A DNA stretch of 64,000 nucleotides. It comes from Epiperipatus broadwayi (Eukaryota > Onychophora > Udeonychophora > Euonychophora > Peripatidae). The position numbers were made by a program, and so were the translations under genes. The notes beneath the pieces are model-generated. The model was not told the origin of the DNA. It worked only from the letters and a program-made list of their open reading frames with translations, and did no database searches. The DNA lies in contig JAQFVV010006829.1 in assembly GCA_028023455.1 (NCBI GenBank), positions 186,001-250,000 of the forward strand, given 5' to 3'. Below, piece after piece: positions 45,915-57,119 of the stretch (the first letter of the stretch is position 1; each line of letters opens with the position of its first letter).

Positions 45915-45988
45915 AAAAAAATGGATTGAACTTGGAGAGACCATCCTGCAGTGGGGGTGATAATGACTGACAATGATGATGATGATTT
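45915..45988 (+). pseudogene. Very short RTE 3' end
   Basis: It encodes KWIELGETILQW, then stop, and ends with gacaatgatgatgatgat. This is the last ~14 codons and microsatellite tail of the RTE family. Confidence 0.65.
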
Positions 45989-46053
45989 GTCACAGAAATA
46001 TATACAAAAAAAGAGGAAGTTACTGCGGAAAAATTGTCCTAAAAAAAATAGAG

Positions 46054-46163
46054 ATTTTTTTTTCTTCATATGTCACAGCATCGCCGGGAGGCGAACCCGC
46101 AACAACCATCTGCAAACAACTGCTTGTTTGCAAGGTGGCTACACTGACCTCTCAGATAACAAT
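46054..46163 (-). repeat. SINE1 copy
   Basis: On the minus strand: tctgagaggtcagtgtagcc head (A-box region), B-box gcgggttcgcctcccgg, gatgctgtgacatatgaag and A-tail. It carries a longer variable segment (tgcaaacaagcagttgtttg) than other copies, and abuts the LINE-B target-site duplication. Confidence 0.75.
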
Positions 46164-46256
46164 GATTTTATAATGAAATTAGAAATTATGAGGACATGCA
46201 ACTTATTCTCTGATATCTGGCATAGAGATATGTGAAAAAGAGGGAACCAGTTATAT

Positions 46257-47783
46257 ATGAGTTTTATAGATATAGAGAAGGCATATGATAGAGTAAATAG
46301 AAATAGATTATGGATAAGTTTAGCAAATTTGGGAATGGATGAAGCTTTAATAAATATTATTAAGAAATTATATGAAAATAATTATTATATATATCAATTG
46401 GAGAATATAGAATCAATTAAAATTAAAAATGGTGTGGGACTAAGGCAAGGATGCCCTATGTCACCTATTTTGTTTGTGTTGTATTTGAGTAAAATGGAAA
46501 GAGCAATAGAAAGATTAGGAAGAGGGATAGAGTATATATTTTGTCACGTCTTTTTTTTTGCAGATGATATATTTTTGTGTGCAGAAAAAAGAGAAGATAT
46601 GGAAGTTATGTTGAGGACATGTGCAAAAGTGGGTAAAGAGATGGGGATTAAATTTAGTGAAGAAAAATCAAATATAATGATGGTTAATACTGAGGAAAGA
46701 GAAGATGTAGAATTTTTATTGGGAGATATTAAGTTAAGTGTGGTGAATAGATATAGTTATTTGGGAATTATTTTAAGTAATCAGAAAAATTATTTGGATG
46801 AATGGGAGAAAAAATTGATAAATGAAGCAAAGAAAAGAAAGGGATTGATAAAGAAATTAACAGTATTTTCATATAATAAATATGATGTAGCTAGAATTAT
46901 ATGGAAAGGAGTTGCAGTAGCAGGGTTAACATATGGTAATGATGCATTATATGTTAGTAAAAAGATATTAGATTATTTAGAAAAAGCTCAAAGGGAAGTA
47001 GGAAGACATGCATTGGATGCAGAAGTATGGACAGCAAGGGAGGCAATTCAAGGAGAAATGGGATGGTCAAGTTTTCATATGAGAGATGCAAAAAGTAAAA
47101 TGAAAATGTTTGGTAGATTACAGTTTATGGATAATAAAAGAATAGCTAAAATAGTATTTAATTGGGTTATGAGTAAAGGGCAGGTAACAAGATGGGTGAA
47201 AAAGGTAATGCGGTATGCAAAAGATTTGGATAAAGAATTTATATCAGTATATTTGTACAAAAGATGGGATGATTGTGTTAAGAGGATTATTGGGTGTTAT
47301 AGTAGTAAGGAATGGGATAAAAGAATAAATTTATTAATAAAGACTAGGGAGTTAGAGAGATGGAGAAATAGTATGGAGAGTAAAAAGAGTTTAAATATAT
47401 ATAGAAATAAACAGAATATTAGGTGTGAGTTAATATATGATAATAGTAAGGAAAGTAGTTTATTGTTTAAGGCTCGAACGGGATCTTTAGCTACAAAAGA
47501 ATATACATGTAAATGGAAAAATATGGGTGATTTATTTTGTAAATTATGTAAGGAAGGAATTGAAAATATTAGGCATTTGTTAATTGAATGTAAATGTTTG
47601 AAAACAGAAAGGGTACATATAATGAAGTTGTGGAAAAATAAATATGAAAAGAGTGATTATACAGAAAGTGAATTATTGGTTTTTATGCTGGGTTTGGGAA
47701 AAGATAAGGGGAATTTAGATATAAAGGTTATAGAGTTGACAAAAATTATGTTGTGGAAATGGGATAGAGCAGATTATGGGTAA
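46257..47783 (+). CDS. LINE-B reverse transcriptase (C-terminal part, 508 codons)
   Basis: The reverse transcriptase has motif A FIDIEKAYD (residues 3-11), motif B GLRQGCPMSPILF (61-73), and motif C FADD (101-104), then the YSYLG segment and thumb. The C-terminus has a zinc-binding C428-x2-C431-x8-H440-x4-C445 (CKLCKEG..RHLLIEC). The upstream frame in phase (NQLY before the ATG) still reads as reverse transcriptase, so the ATG is internal to the domain and not a native start. No endonuclease domain is present because of the truncation. The frame is undisrupted for 1.5 kb and uses A-rich codons. Clade is uncertain. Confidence 0.8.
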   Translation: MSFIDIEKAYDRVNRNRLWISLANLGMDEALINIIKKLYENNYYIYQLENIESIKIKNGVGLRQGCPMSPILFVLYLSKMERAIERLGRGIEYIFCHVFFFADDIFLCAEKREDMEVMLRTCAKVGKEMGIKFSEEKSNIMMVNTEEREDVEFLLGDIKLSVVNRYSYLGIILSNQKNYLDEWEKKLINEAKKRKGLIKKLTVFSYNKYDVARIIWKGVAVAGLTYGNDALYVSKKILDYLEKAQREVGRHALDAEVWTAREAIQGEMGWSSFHMRDAKSKMKMFGRLQFMDNKRIAKIVFNWVMSKGQVTRWVKKVMRYAKDLDKEFISVYLYKRWDDCVKRIIGCYSSKEWDKRINLLIKTRELERWRNSMESKKSLNIYRNKQNIRCELIYDNSKESSLLFKARTGSLATKEYTCKWKNMGDLFCKLCKEGIENIRHLLIECKCLKTERVHIMKLWKNKYEKSDYTESELLVFMLGLGKDKGNLDIKVIELTKIMLWKWDRADYG

Positions 47784-47897
47784 ATTTAGAGTGGGGAATG
47801 TAAAAGAAAGTGGCTAACAGGTTTATCTGGGCATAATTGCTGAGATATTCTTGACTTCGTTTAAGGAGAAGCCATAATACATCACATCACATCACAT
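47784..47897 (+). other. LINE-B 3'UTR with (ACATC)n end
   Basis: It contains gacttcgtttaaggagaag then ccataatacatcacatcac. A diverged version is at 48150-48180. Confidence 0.55.
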
Positions 47898-48059
47898 GCC
47901 AGAAGAAAAAAAAAGATTTGTGTTTTTTTTTTTTTTTAAGATTTTATAATGAAATTAGGAGATATAAGAATGGGATAATACAATTAGTGAAATAGCTTTT
48001 TTTAAGATAGGAAAAGAAAAAGTGAACGCTAAAGAGATAATTGAATAATAAGTAGTAAA

Positions 48060-48195
48060 AAATAATAGATAAATTTACGATAAATAAGGGTTTCGGAGGA
48101 AGAGATTATTTAACTTATCTAACAGTGTTTCCAGGCATACAGCCTACGCACAGAAATATGACTTCATTTAAGGAGTAGCCATTTTATATCATGTG
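48060..48195 (+). repeat. Diverged LINE-B-like 3' end
   Basis: taacagtgtttccaggcata .. gacttcatttaaggagtag then ccattttatatca parallels the LINE-B 3'UTR. It may be the end of an older copy of the same family into which LINE-B inserted. Confidence 0.4.
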
Positions 48196-48584
48196 AATAT
48201 GGGAATATATAATTATACATTCAGAAGTATAGTAAGAGTATTTTTTCTCTGAACAGAAGAACATCACCAGTAAGGAAATTAACTGCCTATAGAGTATTTA
48301 CATCGCAACCTTACTAGGACAAGCCAGTTTTTCAAGAAAGTTTTGTAGTATGTTCCGGTTCATTATTTATTATCAGCAAATATTATCTAAAAAAAAATGT
48401 TTATATATTGTGAATAAATTCACTCTCTCAATTACAACTATTTGCATTATCTTACATCCATTCTATTCTTAATATATACATAAAACACTAAATTGTTATT
48501 TTAAACAAATCTCCAAATAACAAATATTCGAGAATCTAAAGATATAAGTTCGACTTCTATGCTAATATTGTCACTGGCTAGGCA
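48196..48584. other. Unannotated stretch
   Basis: No feature that I can support. Confidence 0.4.
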
Positions 48585-48687
48585 AGCAACACCTGAAGAA
48601 GAGTAAACAACAACACTACTCGAAACGTTGTGTAATTACAAACCGGTGTTGTCTATTTGTGCGTTATTTATTACTAACAAGTTGTTT
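48585..48687 (+). mobile_element. Penelope-type 3' end with hammerhead-like fold
   Basis: CAACAC (48588-48593) before CUGAAGA can pair with GUGUUG (48643-48648). Between them are a five-pair hairpin GAGUA/UACUC and GAAAC. The core has CUGAAGA in place of CUGAUGA, and no UH dinucleotide precedes the second strand of helix I, so self-cleavage is not expected. The tail (attactaacaagttgttt) matches the foldback at 18645-18830 and resumes at 49678 after the R insertion. Confidence 0.5.
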
Positions 48688-49689
48688 AAAAAATAATTGA
48701 AATACAGGCTTATTATATACCTGTATCAATATATGTAATATATAGGATATATGAGCACAGACTTTCATACGATCCACAGCTCACCACTCTATCTCATATC
48801 ACTGACACACTTGAACACATATGTTGAAAAGATAAATCATCATCATCATCAACCATTATCAATCCACTGCAGGATGAAGGTCTCTCCAAGTTTAATCCAT
48901 CTTCTCTGATCTTTAGCTTCTCTTCTCCACATCAACCCTGCACACTTTCTTATTTCATCCATCCATCTCACATGTGGTCTGTTTCTGGGTCTTTTACAAT
49001 CTCTTGGAATCCCGTTTAAGATTTCAATTGTCCATCTATTATCATCTCTTCTAGCAATATGTCCAGCCCAACTCCAGTTTTTTAATTTTTTCAATGAGGT
49101 CAATAACACCTGTTTGTTCTCTTACCCATACATGCGTTTTCGATCTCTTCTTGTTACTCCCAACATGCATCTCTTGATACTTCTTTGAGTGGTCTGGAGT
49201 CTCTGTATTGCTCTTCTATTAAGTGTCCAATAATCACCAATATTCGTATTCATGCTAAACCAGCAATCATCAGTTGGTCCAGATAATCATCTCTACACAT
49301 ATATGGAATAAGTGTTAAGATATATATATATATATAGATAGCCAATCTTCATATTTTAATGAACAGGCTCAGCCTCAGGGTAGCCTTTAAGCATTCCATC
49401 ATCAGATTTTCAATTGGATGGATGGTTGAAGAGTTGGAGTGTGGAGTGGATTGAAGCCTGTCCATTAAAGTATTAAGATTGGCTATCTTAATATATATCT
49501 GAGCACTTATTGCATATATGTGTAGAGATGATAATCTGGACCAATTGATGATTGTTGGTTTAGCATGAAATACGTATGATAGTGATTATTTATCTTTTCA
49601 ACATATATGTGTTCAAGTATGATAGAGTGGTGAGCGGTGGGTCGTGTGAAAGTCTGTGTTCATATATCCTATATATTAACAAATTGTTT
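48676..49689. mobile_element. Composite family R insertion: inverted pair R5 (-) and R6 (+), with 12-bp target-site duplication and a nested RTE fragment
   Basis: aacaagttgttt (48676-48687) and aacaaattgttt (49678-49689) flank the insertion, with one mismatch. The left half is R on the minus strand (48688-48836 and 49231-49362) and the right half is R on the plus strand (about 49370-49677). The left half is split by an RTE fragment. Its hammerhead (49236-49278, minus) has lost one A of GAAA. That of the right half (49540-49578) has UUGAUGA and a lost cleavage site. Confidence 0.7.
48837..49230 (-). pseudogene. RTE-type LINE 3' fragment nested in R5
   Basis: The boundaries are exact by comparison with R3: R sequence stops at gataaa (48836) and resumes at taatcacc (49231). 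The minus strand encodes the RTE C-terminus: WTLN/RRAIQRLQTTQ-like upstream, a 1-bp deletion after RRDRK, then IARRDDNRWTIEIL, KRPRNRPHVRW, WIKLGE and LQWIDNG, then stop and a (GAT)n tail. It is 5' truncated. Confidence 0.8.
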
Positions 49690-50340
49690 GTATTTGAAAA
49701 GTTTAAATAAAGTTTAAAATGTTCTAGACATAGAATATTTAATAATAGATTATGGAAATAGGTCAATATATCACAAATAAATGTCTTCCTTGCAATTTTT
49801 TTATCTTATAGTTTCGTACTTTTCTAAATTTGAACCTGTACTCAACATAGTAAAAGCCGCGCGCTGATAACAATATTTAGACTTTATAAATATCTTCTTT
49901 GAAAAACCAATCACTTCTAAAATAGTTTGGCATATAAATATTATTCTAACAGACAATATTTGTAGTAAAACATATCTTTGAATCTGAAGCCTATAATTAC
50001 CAGAGGTAAAATAAAAACAGAATACAGCTTTTAATATCAAAAAAAAGAAGACATTTAAAACAGAAAGTAGTATTTATTATATTCTATAGTTTCAAGAACA
50101 GAATCGATTTTAATATTTTAATAACAATGCTAGCAGTGACACTTTCACACTGATCACGCCTAGTCAGGGCAGGGGGTTAATAACAGTTTCATGATGAGTT
50201 TCTAAATGTAAAAGTTTTTTTTTTTTAAAAAAAAAAAATACTATCTTCGCAAACATCAATGTTTTATTTAATTTCTAGATAAAAAAGGGTGATATGGCGT
50301 ATAGTAAAATAGAATTACGCCTTAGTTTAAACAACAACAT
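49690..50340. other. End of Penelope-type tail, then unannotated
   Basis: 49690-49730 continues the Penelope-type tail (gtatttgaaaagtttaaata). The rest shows no gene or repeat I can support. Confidence 0.4.
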
Positions 50341-50448
50341 AAAGTAAACACAGTAATATATTCCTTTTCAACAATTACACTACATAATTAGACTAAAGTA
50401 AACACAGTAATATATTCCTTTTCAACAATTACACTACATAATTAGACT
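50341..50448 (+). repeat. Tandem duplication, 54-bp unit, two copies
   Basis: The unit starting aaagtaaacacagtaatat is at 50341-50394 and 50395-50448, identical as far as I can see. Confidence 0.85.
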
Positions 50449-51064
50449 GTGCTGGCCATTTAATTAATAATATACCAATGTATTTTTCAATACTCAAATT
50501 AGAAGGGTGGGTTTAAGTTATAATGTTGATATGAGCACTTTTAAATCACTTGTTAAAAAATAATTATTTTATAAATGCGGAACCTTATCGTACATATATA
50601 CATAACTATAGGATCTGTAGTTCGAAAGATCATGTGACATTTAAGCATCAAAATCAAAGCGCAATAGATTTCACTTAATTGACCAAACTGAATTTTTATT
50701 TTTCTCTGTTTGGAATCATCCTTGAACGGTTAGCAAATTCACCACTCTACCAAGGGTAAACTGCATAGGACTTTATCATCTCATGCTGTGACCAAAATAA
50801 AACAATATCTGGATCATTTGTGTTTTAAATAATAATTCAGGTTCAATCAGATGAGTTATTAAGCTACAATCAGATTAGGTATCCACTTGTTTGATTTACT
50901 TGTAGACCATAAAATTTTCAAAATCTTTCAAAAGATGGAATATTTTTTGTAATCTTTTTTGGTATCCACTATTCATATACCAAAATCACCATAGCTTTCG
51001 GGGTTTTTCACTGCACCTCTTCTCAGCAATAAATCTCCTGAATATGGATACTTTATTGTTGATA
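50449..51064. other. Unannotated AT-rich stretch
   Basis: No feature that I can support. Confidence 0.4.
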
Positions 51065-51665
51065 AATGTTCTGAAAGAGCAATCAAAGAGTCTCTTTTCA
51101 GTTAGCAGCAAACTTCTTTCTGCAATCAAATAAATGGATGTGTGAACAAAATTGATGAGTAAGATGTGCAAAAGTATTTGATGCTCAATTAAAGCAGAAA
51201 TGTTCTGAAATATTGTGAGTGTACAAATGCTCAACCAATAGCATTTGTTGTAACAATCATGGTTTAGTTAGAAAAAGTATCTGTTATCCCACTTGCTCAT
51301 TGAAGAAACACACATTATAGCATATCTTACTTCATACAAAAAAATAATGCTGCATTTGAACTTTATTAAATTTAAGATGTATATGTAATGTTAAATAAAA
51401 TATTAAGGAGTTTATTGTTAACTGAAAGAAGTCCCTTAAAGGGACTGAGCAGGGCAAATTCCTAAAGTCAACTCCATATGTCCTTGTCATTGGAACTGTT
51501 ACTACTATGTGCTTATTCATTTAGTATACGAACATGGATGGGCTGCTCACCAACACATATTAGACAGCATGTTGAGTTTATTTGCTTTTAACCTCTGAAT
51601 TTAAGATCAAAAAAACACCATGGTCTTTCTTCTCAATTGCCTGATAGCTCTTAACTGAAATATCA
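51065..51665. repeat. Family C repeat in inverted arrangement
   Basis: 51070-51125 (ttcagttagcagcaaact) is in the plus orientation of the 22-kb copy. 51430-51665 is in the minus orientation (complement of cttcaagaaaac..cagttaag, ttggtgagca and ggaatttgcc). A self-complementary ccctttaaggg lies near 51433-51443. Confidence 0.45.
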
Positions 51666-51814
51666 ATTGAGTTTTCTTGAAAACAGAATGAATGTGTCAT
51701 GGACTTTATTCCCAATAGACTGTAAAGTCACCAGTCAAGGCAGTGGTTGGTGGTGGAATGTGGAGGATGCTAAAAACCCTCTGATTTTGGATGCAGGCTG
51801 CAATTTGATGACAA

Positions 51815-54800
51815 TCTTTTATTTGGGTACTTACAACTGCAGAAATGAAGGAAGATTGTAAAAATTGGAAGAAGAACTATCTCATATTAAATGGGACATT
51901 ATTGGACTTTGTCAAGTTAGAAGAAAAAGTGAAGAGATAATTGATTTAAAAGTGGATATGTATTAGAAGAACAAGTGGAATAGGATTCATTGTAAATAAA
52001 AAGGAGAAGAACATTGACATTGGTAATGTATTAAACAGAAAGCAAGATTGGTTATTACAACTTAATAGCAAATACCAAATACAGATAATTCATATTTATA
52101 TCCTAACAAAAGGATTTTTATATGGATATACAAAAGACTTTTGATCAGACCAAACAAGATTGTAAAATTGTTAAGGGAGACTTTAATGCTCAAATTGGTA
52201 AACAATTGAAAGATGAAAGTACTGTGGGCAAATTTGGTTATGATAATAGAAATGAGAGAGAGATCATAAATTTGTTGAGTTTGCAGAAAAAGAAAAACAT
52301 ATGAATTCTTTTTTTGCAAAAAATGTTAAACAGAAATGGACATGGAAGCATCCAAATGAAGGTGCAGCAGAATTGGATTATATTTTGACTAACAGGAAAT
52401 ATATATTTCAAGATTTTAATGCTCTTAATTAATTCAACAAAGAAGTTTTGATCATTGTTTATTAAGATGTAAGATACATGTTAATGCAAAACTAGAGAAA
52501 CACATATTATTAACAAAAACAAAAATATTCACAGTTGACATTCCAAATCTTCAGAAACATTCTAATGAATTTAAATTAGATCTTATCATTTCCAAATATT
52601 AGCAGATTTTGAACATGAATCATGAAATCAATATGAAAATAGCTGATACATTTTAAAAGCTGCAACAAAAATAGCTGGTAAAAAAAAGCAGCAATTGACC
52701 AATAAAATTTCTATTGAGACTAGAGAATTTATAAAGAAAAGAAGAAATATGAAAAAATATAAAAATGATGCATTAAGAACGATTGAATATCTTGAATTTT
52801 GTAAAATGGTGAGTAAAAGAGTTGAAAATGATATAAGTATAATTGTGAACTAACAAGGAAAGCTATAGAAAAGAATAATGGTTTCACAAGTACAAGACAA
52901 CATTTTAGTATTGGTAGAAAACTTATTTCTGTAATAAGATAAAAAGATGGAACTATTACTAAAAAGAGAGATGACATCATGAAATGGGTATAAGAATTCT
53001 ATCAAGAATTATATAGTAATAAGGAACAAATACCTCCTAAATCTATTATATCTTCTGAATTACTCAGGATTTTAAATGAAGAAGTGAAATGTACAATTAA
53101 ATTTATAAAGAAGGGGAAAGCTCTAGGTAATGATGGAATTATAATCAATATCTTAAAAGAAGCAGGTGAAGAAATATAATTTTTTTTGGCAAAGTTATAT
53201 ACCAAATGTCTAAATGATAAAGTTGTACCAAATGATTGGAAGAATGCAGTATTAATATTATTCTTTTACAAAGATAATAAAGAAACAGATCTAGCAGTCT
53301 TTTATCAGTTTTATACAAAAATTTTACCAAGATAATTACAATTCGTCTACAGAGAACATTGGATTTCCACAAATCAAGAAAACAAACTGGATTTAAAAGT
53401 GGTTTTAGTACAGTAGATCATATCCAGGTATTAAGAAAATTTATCTTAAAAAAAGCAGGTGAAGAAATAGACATTTTTTGGCAAAGTTATATACCAAATG
53501 TCTAAATGATAAAGTTGTACCAGATGATTAGAAGAATGCAGTATTAATATTATTCTTTTACAAAGATGATAAAGAAACAGACCTAGCAGTCTTTTATCAG
53601 TTTTATGCAAAAATTTTACCAAGATAATTACAACTTTTTTTTTTTAAGTGTCATAGCATTGGCCGGGATGTGAACCTGCAACCCGGGCAACTGCCTGCAA
53701 GTGCAAGGCAGTCATGCTGACCTCTCGACCACCAATGCAAGATGATAATTACAACTTGTCTACAGAGAACATTGGATTTCCACAAATCAAGAGAATAAAC
53801 TGGATTTAAAAGTGGTTTTAGTACAGTAAATTATATCCAGGTATTGAGAGAAGTTATAGAAAGGGCAAATGAATATGAGTTGTCATTATGTTTCGGATTT
53901 GTAGATTATGAAAAGGCATTTGACTCTATAAACATTTTTTCAGTGATTAAAGTATTGGATCATCAAGGTATAGACCCAGGATAGTGTTATATTCTGAAGA
54001 ATATTTATAAAAATGCAACTGCAACAATTAGATTATGTAATGATACTAATAAAATTAACATTGAGAAGAATATATGACAGGGTGAGTCCATATCTCCAAA
54101 ACTTTTTACAGTAGGAAGTATTTTGTGGATTAAAATGAAAAGTTAAAGGAAGAAAAGTAAATGGAGATTATTTAAGTCATTTAGATTTTGCAGATGATGT
54201 AGTTGTTTTCACAAATAATGCTTCAGAACTTGAGGAAATATTGCAAGAGTTATCAGATGAAAGTAAGAAGGTAAGATAAACGTAAGTGCTCGAAAGACTA
54301 AAGTAATGTTCAATGGACTTTCTCAAAAGAAGAAAACAAATCTGATAATGATGAGCTAGAAGAAATTAACAACCACAAATATTTTGGTCAGATTATTACT
54401 ACAGATAAAAACATAAGGGATGAAATTAATCATAGAATTAAATCTGTATTGAATAATTTTGATAAAAGTAATATTAAAAAGAAATATATCTATTTGTTTG
54501 AAACAGACATTTTTTAATAAACGTGTGTTACCGGTTCTGAGACTTAGACACTTAACAGAAGTGCAATACAGCGACTTCACACCACTCAATGAAGTATGGA
54601 AATATGTATGTTAAGAGTAACAAGAAGACATCAAAAATGAAATGTATGAATGAGAGAACAAACAAATGTTATTGACATCCATTGAAAGAATTGAGAAACT
54701 GAGGTGGAGTTGGACTGAACACATTGTTAGAAGAGATGATAACAGATGGACATTTGAAATCTTAAAAACTGGATTCCAACAGATTGTAAAAGACCCAGAA

Positions 54801-54870
54801 AGAGACCGCATGTGAGATGGAAGCAGGAAATAAGGAAATATGCAGGAATAATATGGAGTAAGGCTATGAC
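51815..54870 (+). pseudogene. RTE-type non-LTR retrotransposon, nearly full length, decayed
   Basis: The N-terminal APE endonuclease begins GTYNCRNEGRL and IKWDIIGL (about 51818-51910). The end of the endonuclease is near 52340-52470 (KWTWKHPNEG, ELDYIL, then a mutated SDH box reading FDH). The reverse transcriptase has GKALGNDG (about 53120), FVDYEKAFD (about 53905), a degraded GVRQGD box with a stop (about 54070) and FADDVV (about 54188). The C-terminus runs to about 54870. Many stops and frameshifts are present. A tandem duplication of about 294 bp within the reverse transcriptase (53155-53448 repeated from 53449) and a SINE1 insertion disrupt it further. It has no (GAT)n tail. Confidence 0.75.
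53623..53756 (-). repeat. SINE1 copy with 13-bp target-site duplication inside the RTE
   Basis: gataattacaact is at 53623-53635 and 53744-53756. The SINE (53636-53743) on the minus strand has the head gcattggtggtcgagaggtc, B-box caggttcacatcccgg, and the end ccaatgctatgacactt followed by A-run. It sits in the second copy of the duplicated RTE segment and so is younger than that duplication. Confidence 0.85.
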
Positions 54871-55056
54871 CCTAGTCTAAATATTTACTCAAAAAATTAT
54901 TGTAATGTATGTGCTTGTTAAATAAATTTGCATACACACATCTTTGTGCATACTCTGATCATCTGTAGTAAAGATTTTAAAAAAAAATTCTTCCAAGTTC
55001 TAATATATATATATATGTACACAGAACTGTAATGAACTTTCTTGGTGCCGCTATTA
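54871..55056. other. Unannotated stretch with (AT)n
   Basis: Short (AT)n run at about 55002-55015. Nothing else. Confidence 0.4.
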
Positions 55057-55158
55057 TTTTTTTTTTCATGTGTCATAGCATCGGCCGGGAAGCGAACCCG
55101 CTAACCCGGGACAACTGCTTGTAAGGCGGCTGCGCTGATCACTCGACCACCAATGCTT
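55057..55158 (-). repeat. SINE1 copy, well preserved
   Basis: On the minus strand: gcattggtggtcgagtgatc head, B-box gcgggttcgcttcccgg, ccgatgctatgacacatg and A-tail. Flanks gtgccgctatt (55045-55055) and gtgcccctatt (just after the head) look like an 11-bp duplication with one mismatch. Confidence 0.8.
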
Positions 55159-56465
55159 GACGTGCCCCTATTTTCTTCTATAAGTTCTGAACGAATTCAA
55201 AATAACTGAAATAAATTTGCATCAACATAATGCGGTACCACTGGGCTAACACCCAACCATCCTCTCTACCCATCCCAATTAATCGGCATCCTCTACCCAC
55301 CCCAATTAATCGGCATCCTAGGCATTTTGTCCTCCTGCTCTGCCAATACAAGTCCTATGTATTCTAGTAAACACTTAACTTAAAAAAAAAAAAAAGAGAG
55401 GAAAGTTTATTTTTGTATAAAGTAATATTTAATGATAAAAATAACAATAAGAATTTATTATAAATACAAAAAAAAAAAATGGAGATTTTAGCAATATAAG
55501 AAATTCATGCTGTTTAACCGAAGAAAATTAAACGTCAATAAACTGCCTCCAAATGTTTGAACTTTAAGCCCAACTTGCAACCACTCCCGCCGATGAAGAG
55601 CTTAGAATGTAATTTACAGAAATAAATAATACCACAAAATATTTCATTTGATTTATTATTTATTTACAAATTACATCATATTATTATAAACAAAGAAATT
55701 GCGACATTCATCTAATATAAACTATTATATAGAAATATCAACAAATAAAGAATATATAAATAAATAATATTTTATAGATGTTTTTTCTTTTCAAAAAAAA
55801 AAAAAAGGGGGGGGGGGAGATGGGGGGGTTTTACAAACAGAGAACACCATTTATTAGTAACATAAAGGACAGAATTATATACACAATATCTAAACAATTA
55901 AAAAAAGAAATTTTATAAAAGCAAACAAAAAGACTTATTTTTTTAAAATTTCCTCTTTATTTTTTTGCCTCCTCTTAACTATTGTATATTTAAGAAGAAT
56001 GGAATATATAAATGTAGACCTCTCTAGGAAATCATCAGCCATCATTATTAGCCAGTCAAGGCTCATCATCATTATTAAAAATCACCATGTAAACAACTAT
56101 TGCCATTCTAACCCCAGAAAATAAAAGAAAAATCAACGAGTTTATGCCGATCATGTAAATCAATCCTAGAAATACAACATATCTACATGTACCACATACT
56201 GGTATTTTAGTTTGTTTAACGTCTTAGGTTGTTATGGTTTTGGGTACTTACGTATTATTCCTTCGTTGACAATTTTTTATTATTATTATTATTAATCCAC
56301 TTTTAGGTGTGTTACAATATGGCTGGGTTTTTTTTAACATGGCTATCCTATTAATAATTATGTTGATTTTTTTTTTTTTTTAGATAATTAGAAAAACCCA
56401 AGAAATTATACAAAACTCAAAATAATTGTAATTAAAAATGAAAATATAACAAACGTAAATGAAAG
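55159..56465. other. Unannotated stretch with short repeats
   Basis: It contains a 27-bp unit repeated twice at about 55263-55317 (ctctaccca..cccaattaatc), a poly-A/poly-G junction near 55795-55830, and an att run near 56277. No gene is recognised. Confidence 0.4.
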
Positions 56466-57070
56466 TATTTTATAATCCATACAACAGTCTGAATAAATGG
56501 TAGATCCATTAGTGATATTATCCTTAATGGCATCCATAAGAACTTTGGGTTCTACTTGCAATAGTTACAGTGAAGTACTTACTGGTCCCTCTGCACAAGC
56601 CACCAAATAAACACTGTTGTGGAGGTATGCATCTCTGATGGTTTTTTATTTTGCTGAAAAAACTTTAATCTATTTCAACAATTTTATTAGGGCCTCCGAT
56701 TTTGCATGGTAGTCTAGCTAAAAGGCTGGAAATACAAATTTCATGTAAGTAATTGTTGCAGATAGTAACAATTTTGTCTAATAAATTCAGGTGCTTTTCC
56801 CCATCATATGGTCATTAATTCCATGCACCAGATATAAAAAAATCTAAGTGCAGTAATAATGGATATTTTGGAGCCTTTTAATCATATTCTTTTATGAACA
56901 GGTACTCACTTGGAACATATTTTGACATTGCATCGCCAGTGTTTGCACATAATTTATATCATGCCCATTAGCAAACACTTTTTGCAAGGGCACTATCTTG
57001 TAATTCTGAAAGTACTTGACAGTCTCTTCTTCTATTGCTGGTAGATTCCAAATTTTAATCATTTTTCACA
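56466..57070 (-). pseudogene. Merlin (IS1595/ISXO2-like) transposase remnant A
   Basis: The minus-strand translation, across frameshifts, contains KIGGPNKIVEID, a stop where the next Glu is expected, SFFSKIKN, then VTIASRT and NGSTIYSDCC. Merlin transposases carry the DDE-type pattern IGG....VEIDEs.f..RK..G with the first catalytic Asp in EIDE and the second in G..I.SDcW. Both Asp positions are visible here. The stop and frameshifts make it dead. Its upstream part mirrors copy B nearly throughout, from tattagacaaaattgtta back to gtcaagtactttcagaat. Confidence 0.65.
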
Positions 57071-57119
57071 AAATAATTACTAAAAATAAGCAAACAGCTT
57101 AAATTAAAAAACTTTGTCA
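57071..57119. other. Spacer between Merlin copies
   Basis: AT-rich spacer next to the SINE. A larger part of the spacer (57213-57270 versus 57440-57500) is inverted, extending the Merlin inverted repeat. Confidence 0.4.

Larger units (their letters stand above)
46164..47958 (+). mobile_element. LINE-B insertion, 5'-truncated, with 19-bp target-site duplication
   Basis: gattttataatgaaattag is at 46164-46182 and 47940-47958, perfectly repeated around the LINE. The element starts inside the reverse-transcriptase domain, so it is 5' truncated. It ends with (acatc)n near 47879-47897, followed by a purine run and T-run. A long perfect duplication is normal for LINE integration. The intact frame suggests a young insertion. 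Confidence 0.7.
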
